A stretch of 64,000 nt of DNA. It comes from an uncultured Nioella sp. (GTDB lineage: Bacteria; Pseudomonadota; Alphaproteobacteria; Rhodobacterales; Rhodobacteraceae). Position 1 is the first letter of the stretch. Each line of letters begins with the position of its first letter. The position numbers were made by a program, and so were the translations under genes. Positions 9,332 through 17,942 of the stretch are shown here, in pieces. The notes beneath the pieces are model-generated. The model was not told where the DNA came from and searched no databases. It saw nothing but the letters and a program-made list of their open reading frames with translations. The DNA is taken from NCBI GenBank assembly GCA_947495575.1, contig CANLZL010000002.1, positions 248,001 to 312,000 of the forward strand. Direction: 5' to 3'.

Positions 9332-10225
9332 ATGCGCGCGCTATTCAGATGGACCGTCTTTCTTGCACTTGTGGTCGGCGGAGGGGGCTATTGGTGGACC
9401 ATGCCAAGGGCGCTTTCGGTTGCCGAAATTCCGTCACACGCGGGAGACGCAGAAGCAGGCGAACGCATTTTCTGGGCTGCGGGTTGTGCATCCTGCCATT
9501 CTGCCGCTGAAGCCGAAGGCGAGGATCGGTTGATCCTGTCCGGGGGCCGCGCCTTTCCATCCGATTTCGGGACGTTTTATGCGCCCAATATCTCGATGGA
9601 CGACGCCAACGGAATTGGCAGTTGGAGCGAGGTAGAATTCGTATCGGCAGTGATGCGTGGGGTTAGCCCGCAAGGCCAGCACTATTACCCGGCCTTTCCC
9701 TATACAACCTATGCAAGAGCCAGCGTTTCGGACATTCAGGATCTTTGGGCCTTCATGCAAACCCTGCCTGCCGACCCCACGGCGTCCCGCGCACATGATG
9801 TTGGCTTTCCATTCTCTATCAGGGCCTCGCTTGGCGGTTGGAAACTTCTGTTTTTTAACGATGATTGGGTGCTAGAGGGCGACCTGAGTGAAGAAGAAAC
9901 GCATGGGCGTTATCTTGTTGAGGCGCTAGGGCATTGCGGCGAATGCCATACAGCCCGGAATGTGCTTGGCGGTATGGATATGGCCAACTGGCTGGCCGGC
10001 GCACCAAACCCGACGGGTCAGGGTCGTATCCCAAACATAACGCCCGGCGACCTGAATTGGAGCCAGCGCGACCTGGCCAATTACCTGAGGGACGGATTCA
10101 CCCCAGAATTCGACGTTGTCGGCGGCGAGATGGCAGAAGTTGTCGCCAATCTCGCCCAGCTTCACGATGAAGACAGGGCCGCTATTGCGGCCTATCTGGC
10201 CCGTGTTCCTGCGATTGAAAACTAG
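9332..10225 (+). CDS. Membrane-anchored diheme cytochrome c
   Basis: A 297-residue periplasmic cytochrome c with an N-terminal hydrophobic anchor (residues 5-22). It carries two haem sites, CASCH at residues 52-56 and CGECH about 150 residues later. Each is followed by a class I cytochrome domain, with NISMDD and NITPGDLNWS segments and methionine ligand candidates. The layout resembles diheme electron-transfer subunits of periplasmic dehydrogenases, but no dehydrogenase gene is adjacent. CAGGAG precedes the ATG. Its TAG overlaps the opposite-strand stop of the Sel1 gene (shared CTAG, 10222-10225). Confidence 0.85.
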   Translation: MRALFRWTVFLALVVGGGGYWWTMPRALSVAEIPSHAGDAEAGERIFWAAGCASCHSAAEAEGEDRLILSGGRAFPSDFGTFYAPNISMDDANGIGSWSEVEFVSAVMRGVSPQGQHYYPAFPYTTYARASVSDIQDLWAFMQTLPADPTASRAHDVGFPFSIRASLGGWKLLFFNDDWVLEGDLSEEETHGRYLVEALGHCGECHTARNVLGGMDMANWLAGAPNPTGQGRIPNITPGDLNWSQRDLANYLRDGFTPEFDVVGGEMAEVVANLAQLHDEDRAAIAAYLARVPAIEN

Positions 10226-11568
10226 CGGATCTGTGCAAGCATTTCCTGTGCACGAGCCTGTCCTTTTCCGTCCAGCTCGGAAGCGATCAAATCGCAATCT
10301 TCCTGGTGGCCTGGCAATTCCTCAGGATCATCTTCAATCTCTATGCCCAACAGGCAATAGGCGTAGCCAAGAGGGATATCGCGCTCGGGGAAGTCGACAT
10401 CGCTGAGCAGGAGGCCGAGATTAACGGCCGCAAGGCCATTGTTCTGCTCAACCGACATGCGGAAATATTGCTCCGCCATTAATAAATCTACTGGGCCGCC
10501 GATCCCTTCCCACGCCATATAGGCCAGATCGTTTTGCCCAGGGCGGCTTCCGCGATCTGCAGCGATGACCATCAAACGGCGGGCTTCGATCAGATCGACA
10601 TCCATACCAATGCCATCCCAGTTAAAGACCGCCAACGCATAAGCGGCGCCGTCATGTCCAAGATCGTTGGCGACATGATACAATTGAATTGCGCGTTCGA
10701 TATCCTCGTCCACACCTCGCCCGTTTTCATACATCCAACCCAGGTTGTAGAAGGCAAAGCGATTTCCAAGCGTCGCCGCATGTTCGAAATACCCAACGGC
10801 TCGCGTCAGATCCACCGGGACGCCATCGGCCCCTTCTTCGTAGATCGTGCCAAGTATATTGATGGCGCGGTCGCTGCCCTGCTCGGCGGCTTGCTCGTAA
10901 AGGGCTACCGCGCGTATCATATCGCGCGGGCCGCCCTCTCCGCGTTCCCACATCCGCGCAAGATCAAGGATTCCGCGGGTCAGACCAAGATCTGCCGAAA
11001 TCGTGAACCAACGCCGCGCCTCAAACAGGTCTTCTGGCACGCCCAAACCATTGAGATGCAACAGGGCGATATTTGCTGGTGCGTCGCGATCTCCGTCGGC
11101 ATGGGCCTCCAAATATAGCTCCATTGCACGGGCATAATCTGGCTGACCTTCCAGCCCCCGATGGAAATAGACCCCCAGGGAATTTGCGGCCCCGGAGTTG
11201 CCCGCCGCAATCGCCATTTCAAGATATTGCCGCGCCGGGCCGGGCTGAGGTGCCTGACCATCCCATCCATTTAAGTAAAGGTCGCCCAAATTGGCCATGG
11301 CATGCGTATTTCCCTGCGCAATCGCGGCCTCGTAATATGCAATCGCTCGGATCGGGTCGCGGGCAATGCCCTGGCCACTTTCATAAAGAACACCCATGAG
11401 GTTCTGCGACGGCGCGTCGCCCGCGTTCGACAGATCACGCGCAATACTCAGCGCTGTGGCATAGTCACCTTGCAAATAGGCCTCACGTGCCTCGTCAAAA
11501 GTTTGAGCGTGAAGTGGAGACAGCGAAATAGTCGTCAAAGCTAGTGATAATAAAAATGCGCGCAGCAT
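10222..11568 (-). CDS. Exported Sel1-repeat (TPR-like) protein
   Basis: A 448-residue protein with a signal peptide (first 21 residues, ending SPLHAQ), so it is probably periplasmic. About ten Sel1-like repeats follow, of the type ALNLLGxLYExGxGVxxDxxRAxxYYExAAxxG (for example NLMGVLYESGQGIARDP and NLGWMYENGRGVDEDI). Such solenoids act as protein-protein scaffolds. No partner can be named from this sequence. The start at 11568 follows CGGGAGGTC and begins the signal peptide; the frame is open further to 11661. Confidence 0.85.
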   Translation of the reverse strand: MLRAFLLSLALTTISLSPLHAQTFDEAREAYLQGDYATALSIARDLSNAGDAPSQNLMGVLYESGQGIARDPIRAIAYYEAAIAQGNTHAMANLGDLYLNGWDGQAPQPGPARQYLEMAIAAGNSGAANSLGVYFHRGLEGQPDYARAMELYLEAHADGDRDAPANIALLHLNGLGVPEDLFEARRWFTISADLGLTRGILDLARMWERGEGGPRDMIRAVALYEQAAEQGSDRAINILGTIYEEGADGVPVDLTRAVGYFEHAATLGNRFAFYNLGWMYENGRGVDEDIERAIQLYHVANDLGHDGAAYALAVFNWDGIGMDVDLIEARRLMVIAADRGSRPGQNDLAYMAWEGIGGPVDLLMAEQYFRMSVEQNNGLAAVNLGLLLSDVDFPERDIPLGYAYCLLGIEIEDDPEELPGHQEDCDLIASELDGKGQARAQEMLAQIR

Positions 11569-11679
11569 AATGACCTCCCGAAAATGGAATAATTCATCCA
11601 ACAATACCGCGAATTCAGGGAATCTGAAAATTTTTGCGGGCGGATCGGGCTGCCGGCCCACCGGGCCAGCGCCAGAACG

Positions 11680-11712
11680 AAAAACTGGCCACGTTCGGTC
11701 TGAACGTGGCCA
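11680..11712 (-). terminator. Rho-independent terminator of lipA
   Basis: An 11-bp perfect stem (11686-11696 with 11702-11712) with a 5-nt loop is followed, on the minus strand, by GTTTTT (11685-11680). It lies about 60 bp downstream of the lipA stop. Confidence 0.85.
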
Positions 11713-11774
11713 ATCACAATAATCCGGTTTTGGTCAGGATCGCATTTTCATGCCCGGCAGAGGTTTTGCCTGCT

Positions 11775-12728
11775 TCAGGCTTGACTCATCTTGCGCAAAC
11801 GGGCCTCGCGCAGACGCGCGAAATCATCGCCGGCATGGTAGCTGGACCGCGTCAAAGGCGTGGCAGAAACCATGAGGAACCCCTTGTTATAGGCCGCTTT
11901 TTCATAGGCCTTGAATTCCTCAGGCGTCACAAAACGATCTACAGCGTGGTGTTTCGGCGTTGGCTGCAAATACTGGCCAATGGTCAGAAAATCGATATCG
12001 GCCGCTCGCATATCGTCCATAACCTGCATCACCGCCTGCTTGTCTTCGCCAAGCCCCACCATGATGCCAGATTTTGTAAACATCGTCGGGTCCAGCTCTT
12101 TCACACGTTGCAACAACCGCAGCGAATGGAAATAGCGCGCACCGGGACGAACCTCTGGGTACAAGCCCGGAACCGTCTCAAGGTTGTGATTGAAGACATC
12201 CGGTTTTGCCTCGACCACAACGTCCAACACGCTGTCATCGCATTTTATGAAATCAGGCGTCAGAATCTCGATGGTCGTCTTGGGGCTGCGATGCCGTACG
12301 GCGCGGATCGTTTGGGCAAAATGCTCTGCGCCGCCATCTTCTACATCGTCGCGATCAACAGACGTGATCACGACGTGGTTCAGGCCAAGCTTTTGAACCG
12401 CATCGGCCACACGGCCGGGTTCGAATACGTCCAGATCTTCTGGCGGTTTACCGGTTGCGATATTGCAGAAGGTACAGGCTCGGGTGCAAACCTCACCCAT
12501 GATCATCATGGTGGCGTGGCCCTGGCTCCAGCATTCGCCGACATTGGGGCAACCGGCCTCTTCACATACTGTGACAAGCTTATGATCCCGCATGATCTTA
12601 TGCGTGTCTTTATAGCCCTGTCCAACGGGTGCCTTCACCCGAATCCAATCCGGTTTCCGCGGTTGCGGGTTATCTGGTTTGCGCGCTTTTTCAGGGTGGC
12701 GCTGCTCAGGGATTTTCAGATCACGCAT
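11775..12728 (-). CDS. lipA: Lipoyl synthase
   Basis: This radical SAM enzyme inserts two sulfurs into octanoyl groups to make lipoyl cofactors for 2-oxoacid dehydrogenases. The 317-residue protein holds both cluster motifs: the auxiliary-cluster [12 protein letters not shown] and the radical-SAM [13 protein letters not shown]. It also has [35 protein letters not shown] and SGIMVGLGE, and the C-terminal RSSYHAGD serine motif. ATG 12728 is chosen because GGAGGA lies about 8 bp upstream; an in-frame TTG at 12734 precedes it. Monocistronic with its own terminator. Confidence 0.96.
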   Translation of the reverse strand: MRDLKIPEQRHPEKARKPDNPQPRKPDWIRVKAPVGQGYKDTHKIMRDHKLVTVCEEAGCPNVGECWSQGHATMMIMGEVCTRACTFCNIATGKPPEDLDVFEPGRVADAVQKLGLNHVVITSVDRDDVEDGGAEHFAQTIRAVRHRSPKTTIEILTPDFIKCDDSVLDVVVEAKPDVFNHNLETVPGLYPEVRPGARYFHSLRLLQRVKELDPTMFTKSGIMVGLGEDKQAVMQVMDDMRAADIDFLTIGQYLQPTPKHHAVDRFVTPEEFKAYEKAAYNKGFLMVSATPLTRSSYHAGDDFARLREARLRKMSQA

Positions 12729-12841
12729 TGACAAGGTCCTCCGTTGAGACTGTTTAACGCTAAACGATTAAAAAGTAACCCCAGTGATTGCGGGAAGCAG
12801 CTATGCATTCTGGCAAATGCTGCAACTGCATTGCATCCAAG

Positions 12842-12858
12842 ATTAGAATCGTTCTAGA
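12842..12858 (+). promoter_or_regulatory. Iron-control-element-like palindrome upstream of the peroxiredoxin
   Basis: The 17-mer ATTAGAATCGTTCTAGA is a 7-3-7 inverted repeat. It matches 12 of the 14 defined bases of the ICE box TTTAGAAnnnTTCTAAA, recognised by the haem-responsive regulator Irr in alphaproteobacteria. It lies 56-72 bp upstream of the peroxiredoxin start, a normal operator position. Binding by another regulator cannot be excluded. Confidence 0.5.
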
Positions 12859-12913
12859 CACCAGATATGCCCGATCTCAACATGAGATCATCCTTATAGT
12901 ATTTCAGGAGTTT

Positions 12914-13468
12914 ATGCCAATGTTGCCTGGTGCAAAACTGCCCTCAGTAACCTTCAAAACCCGTGTTCGCGACGACAGCATCGACGGGCCCAACCCGTTT
13001 CGCTGGCAGGATATGACAACCGAGGACTATTTTGCGGGCAAGCGCGTTGTCTTGTTCTCTCTGCCCGGTGCATTCACGCCGACTTGCTCCACTTACCAGT
13101 TGCCTGGCTTTGAAAAAGGCTTTGGTGATTTTGCCGCTGAAGGCATCGATGCAATCTATTGCATGTCCGTCAATGACAGCTTTGTCATGAACAAATGGGC
13201 GCAGGATCAGAAACTTGAAAACGTGTCGGTCATCCCTGATGGCTCAGGCGAGTTCACCCGCCGCGTCGGAATGCTTGTGCGCAAAGATAATCTGGGTTTT
13301 GGCCTGAGATCCTGGCGCTACGCGGCTGTCATAAACAATGGCGTGGTCGAAGCCTGGTTCGAAGAACCCGGCCTGTCTGACAACCACGGTGACGACCCTT
13401 ACGGTGTGTCCAGCCCAGAGACTGTGCTGAACTGGTTGAAAGAGCAGTCCAAAACCGTCGCTGCATAA
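12914..13468 (+). CDS. Peroxiredoxin (Prx5-type)
   Basis: A 184-residue cytoplasmic thiol peroxidase reducing H2O2 and organic peroxides. The peroxidatic cysteine sits in PGAFTPTCSTYQLPG, the Prx5 active-site pattern. KRVVLFSLPG precedes it, and CMSVNDSFVMNKW and NNGVVEAWFEEPG follow. Prx5-type enzymes in proteobacteria usually use glutathione or glutaredoxin as reductant; no fused glutaredoxin is present. Two ATGs (12914 and 12920) lie behind CAGGAG. I list the first, although the second has better spacing. The frame is open to 12788 but that part is unlike the family. The palindrome upstream suggests iron or peroxide control. Confidence 0.9.
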   Translation: MPMLPGAKLPSVTFKTRVRDDSIDGPNPFRWQDMTTEDYFAGKRVVLFSLPGAFTPTCSTYQLPGFEKGFGDFAAEGIDAIYCMSVNDSFVMNKWAQDQKLENVSVIPDGSGEFTRRVGMLVRKDNLGFGLRSWRYAAVINNGVVEAWFEEPGLSDNHGDDPYGVSSPETVLNWLKEQSKTVAA

Positions 13469-13490
13469 GCACGAAATCACTATTACTGAA

Positions 13491-13520
13491 CCGGCCCGAC
13501 CTGATCCGCAGGCCGGGCCG
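13491..13520. terminator. GC-rich hairpin between convergent genes
   Basis: A near-perfect 12-bp stem with one mismatch stands between the stops of the peroxiredoxin (+) and the exported protein (-). No clear T run follows on either side, so termination here would be Rho-assisted. Confidence 0.45.
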
Positions 13521-13526
13521 TATTCG

Positions 13527-13955
13527 TTATCGGATCGCGGCTGACCAGGTGCCGCCGCCTCCGCAAAATGCACTGCCATTTCCGCGGTAGGGAATCCCGT
13601 TCGTCGTATCACGGGGATACCAGGTCCCCGACAGGGAACACCCGGGCAGCGAGCCCGAAATGGTCGCGACATTTAGCGATGTTCCGACCATCCCAACAGT
13701 GGCGGTGCCCTCCCACCGGGATGTCGTTGTCCAGACATAGTAGTTCCAAAGACTATCGGCCGCGCAAGTCAGACGCCTGAGCTCAAACCCGTAGATAGTG
13801 CTGCCAATATCAATGCGACCTTGCCAGTTTGACCCTCGGTTGTCGCAATTCAGTGCCATTGCCGGTGCTGCAAAAAAGGTCAGCAGCGTTATGGCCAAAG
13901 CAGAAATGATCACTTTTACGTTCAATGCTATTCCCCCAAAAAAGATGAACCCCAT
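13527..13955 (-). CDS. Exported cysteine-containing protein of unknown function
   Basis: I do not recognise this family. The 142-residue product has an N-terminal signal peptide (hydrophobic residues 12-33, ending APAMALN). The mature part of about 108 residues has four cysteines (NCDNRGSNWQG, RLTCAAD, GCSLSGTWYP, AFCGGGG). It is rich in Gly, Ser, Thr and Trp, as in small beta-sheet secreted proteins stabilised by disulfides. The closing GNGSAFCGGGGTWSA resembles extracellular lectin-like or beta-barrel ends. It stands alone, convergent with the peroxiredoxin and upstream of the phage-type holin. Confidence 0.65.
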   Translation of the reverse strand: MGFIFFGGIALNVKVIISALAITLLTFFAAPAMALNCDNRGSNWQGRIDIGSTIYGFELRRLTCAADSLWNYYVWTTTSRWEGTATVGMVGTSLNVATISGSLPGCSLSGTWYPRDTTNGIPYRGNGSAFCGGGGTWSAAIR

Positions 13956-14019
13956 TCAAGGTCCTTTTAGGTTAGCACGAAAAGCATTCTCCGCAAAATT
14001 TGAAATCAATTCGGCAATT

Positions 14020-14547
14020 TCAGTTGTCGTCGTCGCTGGCCCTTTGCTCCCGCAACCATCTATCCAGCGCGGGGTTCATGTCCTGCGCGCCCGATTCCAA
14101 AGCGTCATGTGCAAGACTATCGCGGGCCATTGTCGGGCGAGGCGGCATCGCGGGGCTGCGGAAATAGTGGAGCTCCCTTGCACCGAAATAAAAGCTGACT
14201 ATCGCGCCGAGCAGCCACCAAAGCGGCTCTGGCACCGCCGTAAGCCCTTGCATACGTGCCGAAAAGGCAACCGGATCAACCATCGCAAAGATGAACAGAC
14301 CCATCGTGCCAAAGGCCAACATCGGGCGGGGCAGGCGATTGACCCCATTTACCAATCGATCAAAGAGGCCAAGGCGGGCAAACTGAAATTCGTGCCCCAT
14401 CGCCGCCAGGGCAGCCTGCTGCGCCGCCGCCGATAGCTCCATTCGACGGGTTTCGTTGGCGTGGAACACCTCTGCAACGCCGGATACCGCATCGCCTACG
14501 GCCGTGATGCCAGCCTCTTGGCCCAAAACGCGCGAAATTAGCCCCAT
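14020..14547 (-). CDS. GTA-type 3TM holin
   Basis: A 175-residue membrane protein matching the three-TM holin family of gene transfer agents. It has a short amphipathic N-terminus (MGLISRVLGQEAGITAVGDAV), a cytoplasmic ARLGLFDRLVNGVNRLPRPMLAFGT linker, hydrophobic segments around residues 75-95 and 100-122, and a charged tail. Holins make the inner-membrane holes that release endolysin. It starts inside the 3' end of the muramidase gene (10-bp overlap). Assignment rests on sequence pattern plus pairing. Confidence 0.8.
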   Translation of the reverse strand: MGLISRVLGQEAGITAVGDAVSGVAEVFHANETRRMELSAAAQQAALAAMGHEFQFARLGLFDRLVNGVNRLPRPMLAFGTMGLFIFAMVDPVAFSARMQGLTAVPEPLWWLLGAIVSFYFGARELHYFRSPAMPPRPTMARDSLAHDALESGAQDMNPALDRWLREQRASDDDN

Positions 14548-15149
14548 GCCGCCACCCTTGCCCGATGTTCGGCATCCGTTAGGTGATATTCAGGATCAAT
14601 GAATTCTTCTGCCCGCAGGATCCAACCGCCTTTGCCGCCGTCACGCCGCGTTGCATATCTGCGAGACGCTGGCCGTCGGTCACCAATCGCGTAATAGAAG
14701 TTGCGTCGCGCAATTCCATAGGCATTCACCAAGCCATCTGCCCCCTGTGAATAGGCCGCATGGGCAGCGGCAATGGTCTGAGGTCCGATTGCGCCATCAA
14801 CGGCGATATCCAGCCCCATGTCGCGCAACAAACGTTGCAGTATTCGAACCGCATTCGACCCCGAGTTGACCTGCATGTCAAAAACGGTCGGGCGAAGACC
14901 ATCAGGCAGGGCATCAATGCGGGGCGCCAAGTAGTAGTGTTCAATAAAGATATCAATGGCTTGCTCGCGGTCTAGGGCGCGAACATCAATTGTATCTACA
15001 TCTCCGTCCCGGTCCAGATCCAGACCCAACCGGCGCATTGTGTGGATTGTGACGCCGAAATTCGTGGCCCCGCCCGGGTCATTCGGGTCGTTTACATATC
15101 CGCCCTCTCGGGCAACAATTTCAGTAGCGATTTGGCGAACCGACAGCAT
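14538..15149 (-). CDS. GTA-type endolysin (glycoside hydrolase 108 family muramidase)
   Basis: A 203-residue peptidoglycan hydrolase. The N-terminal EIVAREGGYVNDPNDPGGATNFGVT is the GH108 signature, with the catalytic Glu in REGGY. Then come FIEHYYLAPRIDALPDGLRPTVFDMQVNSG and a C-terminal peptidoglycan-binding-like half (VDGAIGPQTIAAAHA, then YATRRDGGKGGWILRAEEF). In Rhodobacter capsulatus an equivalent endolysin-holin pair lies away from the main GTA cluster and lyses producing cells. No capsid or tail genes occur in this window, so this is the detached lysis module rather than a prophage. Confidence 0.88.
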   Translation of the reverse strand: MLSVRQIATEIVAREGGYVNDPNDPGGATNFGVTIHTMRRLGLDLDRDGDVDTIDVRALDREQAIDIFIEHYYLAPRIDALPDGLRPTVFDMQVNSGSNAVRILQRLLRDMGLDIAVDGAIGPQTIAAAHAAYSQGADGLVNAYGIARRNFYYAIGDRRPASRRYATRRDGGKGGWILRAEEFIDPEYHLTDAEHRARVAAWG

Positions 15150-15297
15150 GGGTTCAGCCCTCCATGCTCAAGGTTCCTATTGGCCACAAGAATGGGCATA
15201 AAACTTCTAAATTTTTATTAAAGCGGGCCGCGTTTTCCAGCGTCGCATGGTCAAGACACCCAAATGCCGCTTGTCCATGGCAATGCGTGCCGACGAT

Positions 15298-15317
15298 GGC
15301 TCTCTTTTATGAGAGCC
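15298..15317 (-). other. Hairpin downstream of ccmE
   Basis: A perfect 7-bp stem (15298-15304 with 15311-15317) with a 6-nt loop lies 19 bp past the ccmE stop. There is no T run on the minus strand. The rest of 15150-15335 shows no gene; it contains the promoter region of the lysis pair. Confidence 0.4.
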
Positions 15318-15335
15318 TGAGGAGGCGCGCGCCCT

Positions 15336-15788
15336 TTAGCTTTCGTCGGGTTGGCGGTAGACGCCCTGCTCTTCCAATGCGTCGATAACTTCGGCGGGCA
15401 TATAAGTCTCATCATGGCGGGCCAGCAGTTCGGTCGCCAAAAACTCGCCATCGACAAACCGCCCAGTGGCCACCGTGCCCTGCCCTTCACCAAATAGATC
15501 CGGCGGCGCATCATTGCCGACATAACGCACCGGGATATCGGCACCGCCATCAGTGACGATAAAGGTAAACTCCAGCCCCTCAGGTTCGCCCATGGAGCCA
15601 TCCAACACCAAACCGCCAATGCGGAAAACTTCGTCAGACGGTGGGGGCGTTTCAGCAACCTCAGACGGTGTGCGGAAGAAATTGATGCCATCCCGCAGGC
15701 CATAGCCAATCAACCCCGCAGACACTGCAAGGGCTACGGCGGCAACGATAATCACCTGAATTCGGCGCTGTTTTTTCAAGCTTCGCAT
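15336..15788 (-). CDS. ccmE: Cytochrome c maturation haem chaperone CcmE
   Basis: A periplasmic, membrane-anchored haem chaperone that carries haem covalently from CcmC to the CcmF/H ligase. The 150-residue product starts at ATG 15788 behind GGAGGA. It has a basic N-terminus (RSLKKQRR), one transmembrane helix (about residues 10-30) and a beta-barrel (FRIGGLVLDGS, VRYVGNDAPPDLFGEGQG, FLATELLARHDETYMP). The haem-binding His is in the H-x3-Y motif HDETY. It serves the cytochromes c in this window among others. The other ccm genes are not adjacent. Confidence 0.93.
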   Translation of the reverse strand: MRSLKKQRRIQVIIVAAVALAVSAGLIGYGLRDGINFFRTPSEVAETPPPSDEVFRIGGLVLDGSMGEPEGLEFTFIVTDGGADIPVRYVGNDAPPDLFGEGQGTVATGRFVDGEFLATELLARHDETYMPAEVIDALEEQGVYRQPDES

Positions 15789-15868
15789 GCATTCCTCCGC
15801 GAGGGTCGCCAACAACCTGGCAGACCCTATATCAATCGCAGATAATTAGAAACTGACCGAGATCAATC

Positions 15869-16681
15869 TTAGGCAGAGGTGAACGCGATCTTCCGCCGCA
15901 GGAACTGTGTGGCCTTGTTTGAAACGCGGGCCGGATCGCCCGTTGTCAAAAACGCCGGTTCTGTGCCTGGTCCGATTTTCTCCGGGCGGCGGGTCAGGTA
16001 ATCGGCAAGGCTCTCGGCCACCAGATTGGCCTGGCTGTAAACCTTAACGCCCTCGCCCAATGCGTCCTGAAACACCTCTTCCATCAGCGGGTAATGAGTG
16101 CAGCCCAGGATCGCGGCCTGCGGCTTTGGCATCCGGCGTTGCAGCGCTTCAACATGGCTGCGCACCAGGGCCTCGGCTAGGATCATATCGCCATCTTCGA
16201 TCGCGTCGACAACGCCGCCGCAGGGTTGGGCCTCCACATCGACCCCAATGGCGCGAAATGCCAATTCGCGCTGAAACGCGCGGCTGGAAACGGTGGCGGG
16301 GGTTGCAAACAAGGCCACTTCTTTCACCGCAACCTCTGTGGGCGGAGAGTTGTCACCCCATTGGCGTTCTGTCAGCGCTTCAATCAGTGGCACGAAAACG
16401 CCCAGAACGCGTTTATCCTCGGGCACCCAACTTTCCTGCATGCGTCGCAAAGCCACCGCGGCCGCGGTGTTGCAGGCCAGAATGACCAGATCACATCCGG
16501 CATCAAAGAGACGCGTTACACCAGCCGTTGTTTTTTCATAAATATCTTCGGAATCGCGCACCCCATAGGGCGTATGCGCATTGTCACCGTAGTAGACAAA
16601 CGGCACGTCAGGCAGGCGTTTGGTGACAGCGTCCAACACTGTCAAGCCGCCCAGACCACTATCAAAAATGCCAACTGCCAT
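15869..16681 (-). CDS. murI: Glutamate racemase
   Basis: It provides D-glutamate for peptidoglycan. The 270-residue protein shows both catalytic cysteines in LACNTAAA (about residue 69) and LGCTHYPLM (about residue 193). It also has [12 protein letters not shown] at the N-terminus and [11 protein letters not shown]. Cytoplasmic. The 155 bp between this start and the speB stop contain no further gene. Confidence 0.94.
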   Translation of the reverse strand: MAVGIFDSGLGGLTVLDAVTKRLPDVPFVYYGDNAHTPYGVRDSEDIYEKTTAGVTRLFDAGCDLVILACNTAAAVALRRMQESWVPEDKRVLGVFVPLIEALTERQWGDNSPPTEVAVKEVALFATPATVSSRAFQRELAFRAIGVDVEAQPCGGVVDAIEDGDMILAEALVRSHVEALQRRMPKPQAAILGCTHYPLMEEVFQDALGEGVKVYSQANLVAESLADYLTRRPEKIGPGTEPAFLTTGDPARVSNKATQFLRRKIAFTSA

Positions 16682-16836
16682 ATTTGCCTATCCTCGATCT
16701 TCGCCCCGATCGTTCCCGTGGGGGTATTTGATAGAAATGCGCACATCGTGGCATCTCTGCAATTCAGTTTCTTTCTGAAACCATTTTCACCAGCCTACGC
16801 CTCGCAATCGATTCGAACCACAGGGCATTCGCGTCG

Positions 16837-17799
16837 TCAGCGCCGCGTCCACCCCCAAAGGCAGAGCAGCTCCATCGCCACATGAGCCCCGGCAACGGCT
16901 GTAATCCCCCCATGGTCAAACGGCGGGGAAACTTCGACCACATCGCCGCCAATCAGATTGATCCCTGCCAGATCCCTGAGCAGGATCGCCGCTTGCCCCG
17001 ACGAAAGACCGCCCCAGACCGGCGTGCCGGTTCCTGGCGCCGCAGACGGGTCCAGGCAATCAATGTCAAAACTCAGGTAGCATTGGGATTCGCCCACGAT
17101 GTCTTTCACGCGCGCGGCGATGGCCCCTGCCCCATGTTCATGAACTTGTCGCGCATCAATGATCTCGATGCCAAGATTGTCCTCAACCACGGTGCGGATG
17201 CCGATATGAACTGAACGCGCGACATCGATCAGCCCTTCCTTCACGGCCGTGTAAAGAAAGGTTCCGTGATCCACGCGCGCAGCGTTGTCATCCGGCCATG
17301 TGTCGGTATGCGCATCACATTGGATGATTGCCAGCGGCCCAAATCGTTTTGCATGGGCGCGCAGCAGCGGCAGCGTGATCGAATGATCGCCACCAAGCGA
17401 GATCATCGCGCAGTTTTGGCTGAGGATGCTGTTTGCATGGGCCTCAAGCACTTCGGGAAAGGCCGAAGGCATGGCATAGTCAAAGGCCAGGTCGCCATAA
17501 TCAGCAATGGCCAGGTCGCTCAGCGGATCGAACCCGTCCCAGCCATAGGGCGGATCGTAGACTTGCAGCAGGCTGGCCTCACGAATGGCGCGAGGGCCCA
17601 ATCTTGTGCCTGGGCGGTTGGTGACAGCCTGATCAAAGGGGATTCCGGTGATCGCAATGTCCGCCTCGGACAAATCCTTAGTGTAGCGGCGGCGCAAAAA
17701 GCTGGCGACACCGCCAAAGGCGTTCTCGCGGCCCAGCCCTTTCAAACCGTTCCGGGTTATCGCCTCATCAATGATGTGTTTGCTGTCTTCCAGCGCCAT
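16837..17799 (-). CDS. speB: Agmatinase-family ureohydrolase
   Basis: This enzyme of the arginase/agmatinase family probably converts agmatine to putrescine and urea. The 320-residue product starts at ATG 17799 behind GGAGGG. Binuclear manganese motifs are all present: GGDHSIT, DAHTD and SFDIDCLDP. TGIPFDQAVTNRPGTRLGPRAIRE and GTGTPVWGGLSS also fit SpeB. Related guanidinobutyrase or proclavaminate amidinohydrolase specificities cannot be separated by eye. It is divergent from the flavin reductase gene with a 143-bp shared promoter region. Confidence 0.85.
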   Translation of the reverse strand: MALEDSKHIIDEAITRNGLKGLGRENAFGGVASFLRRRYTKDLSEADIAITGIPFDQAVTNRPGTRLGPRAIREASLLQVYDPPYGWDGFDPLSDLAIADYGDLAFDYAMPSAFPEVLEAHANSILSQNCAMISLGGDHSITLPLLRAHAKRFGPLAIIQCDAHTDTWPDDNAARVDHGTFLYTAVKEGLIDVARSVHIGIRTVVEDNLGIEIIDARQVHEHGAGAIAARVKDIVGESQCYLSFDIDCLDPSAAPGTGTPVWGGLSSGQAAILLRDLAGINLIGGDVVEVSPPFDHGGITAVAGAHVAMELLCLWGWTRR

Positions 17800-17942
17800 T
17801 CCTGCGCCCTCCGGTAAACCTGTCGCGTTATGGCCCCATCCAGAGCGTGGTTTTAGCGGAAAGGCAATGCCGGCTTGCATCAGGGTCGTCTACCATGCAT
17901 CACCAAAGGACACGTTGCAGTGCCAAAGCAGGAGCCCCATTC

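Noticed and set aside
11634-12731. 365-residue plus-strand frame opposite lipA
   Set aside because: Mirror of lipA codon usage; lipA carries all Fe-S motifs and its own terminator.
14020-15149. Prophage
   Set aside because: Only the muramidase and holin are present; no capsid, tail, integrase or repressor genes flank them.
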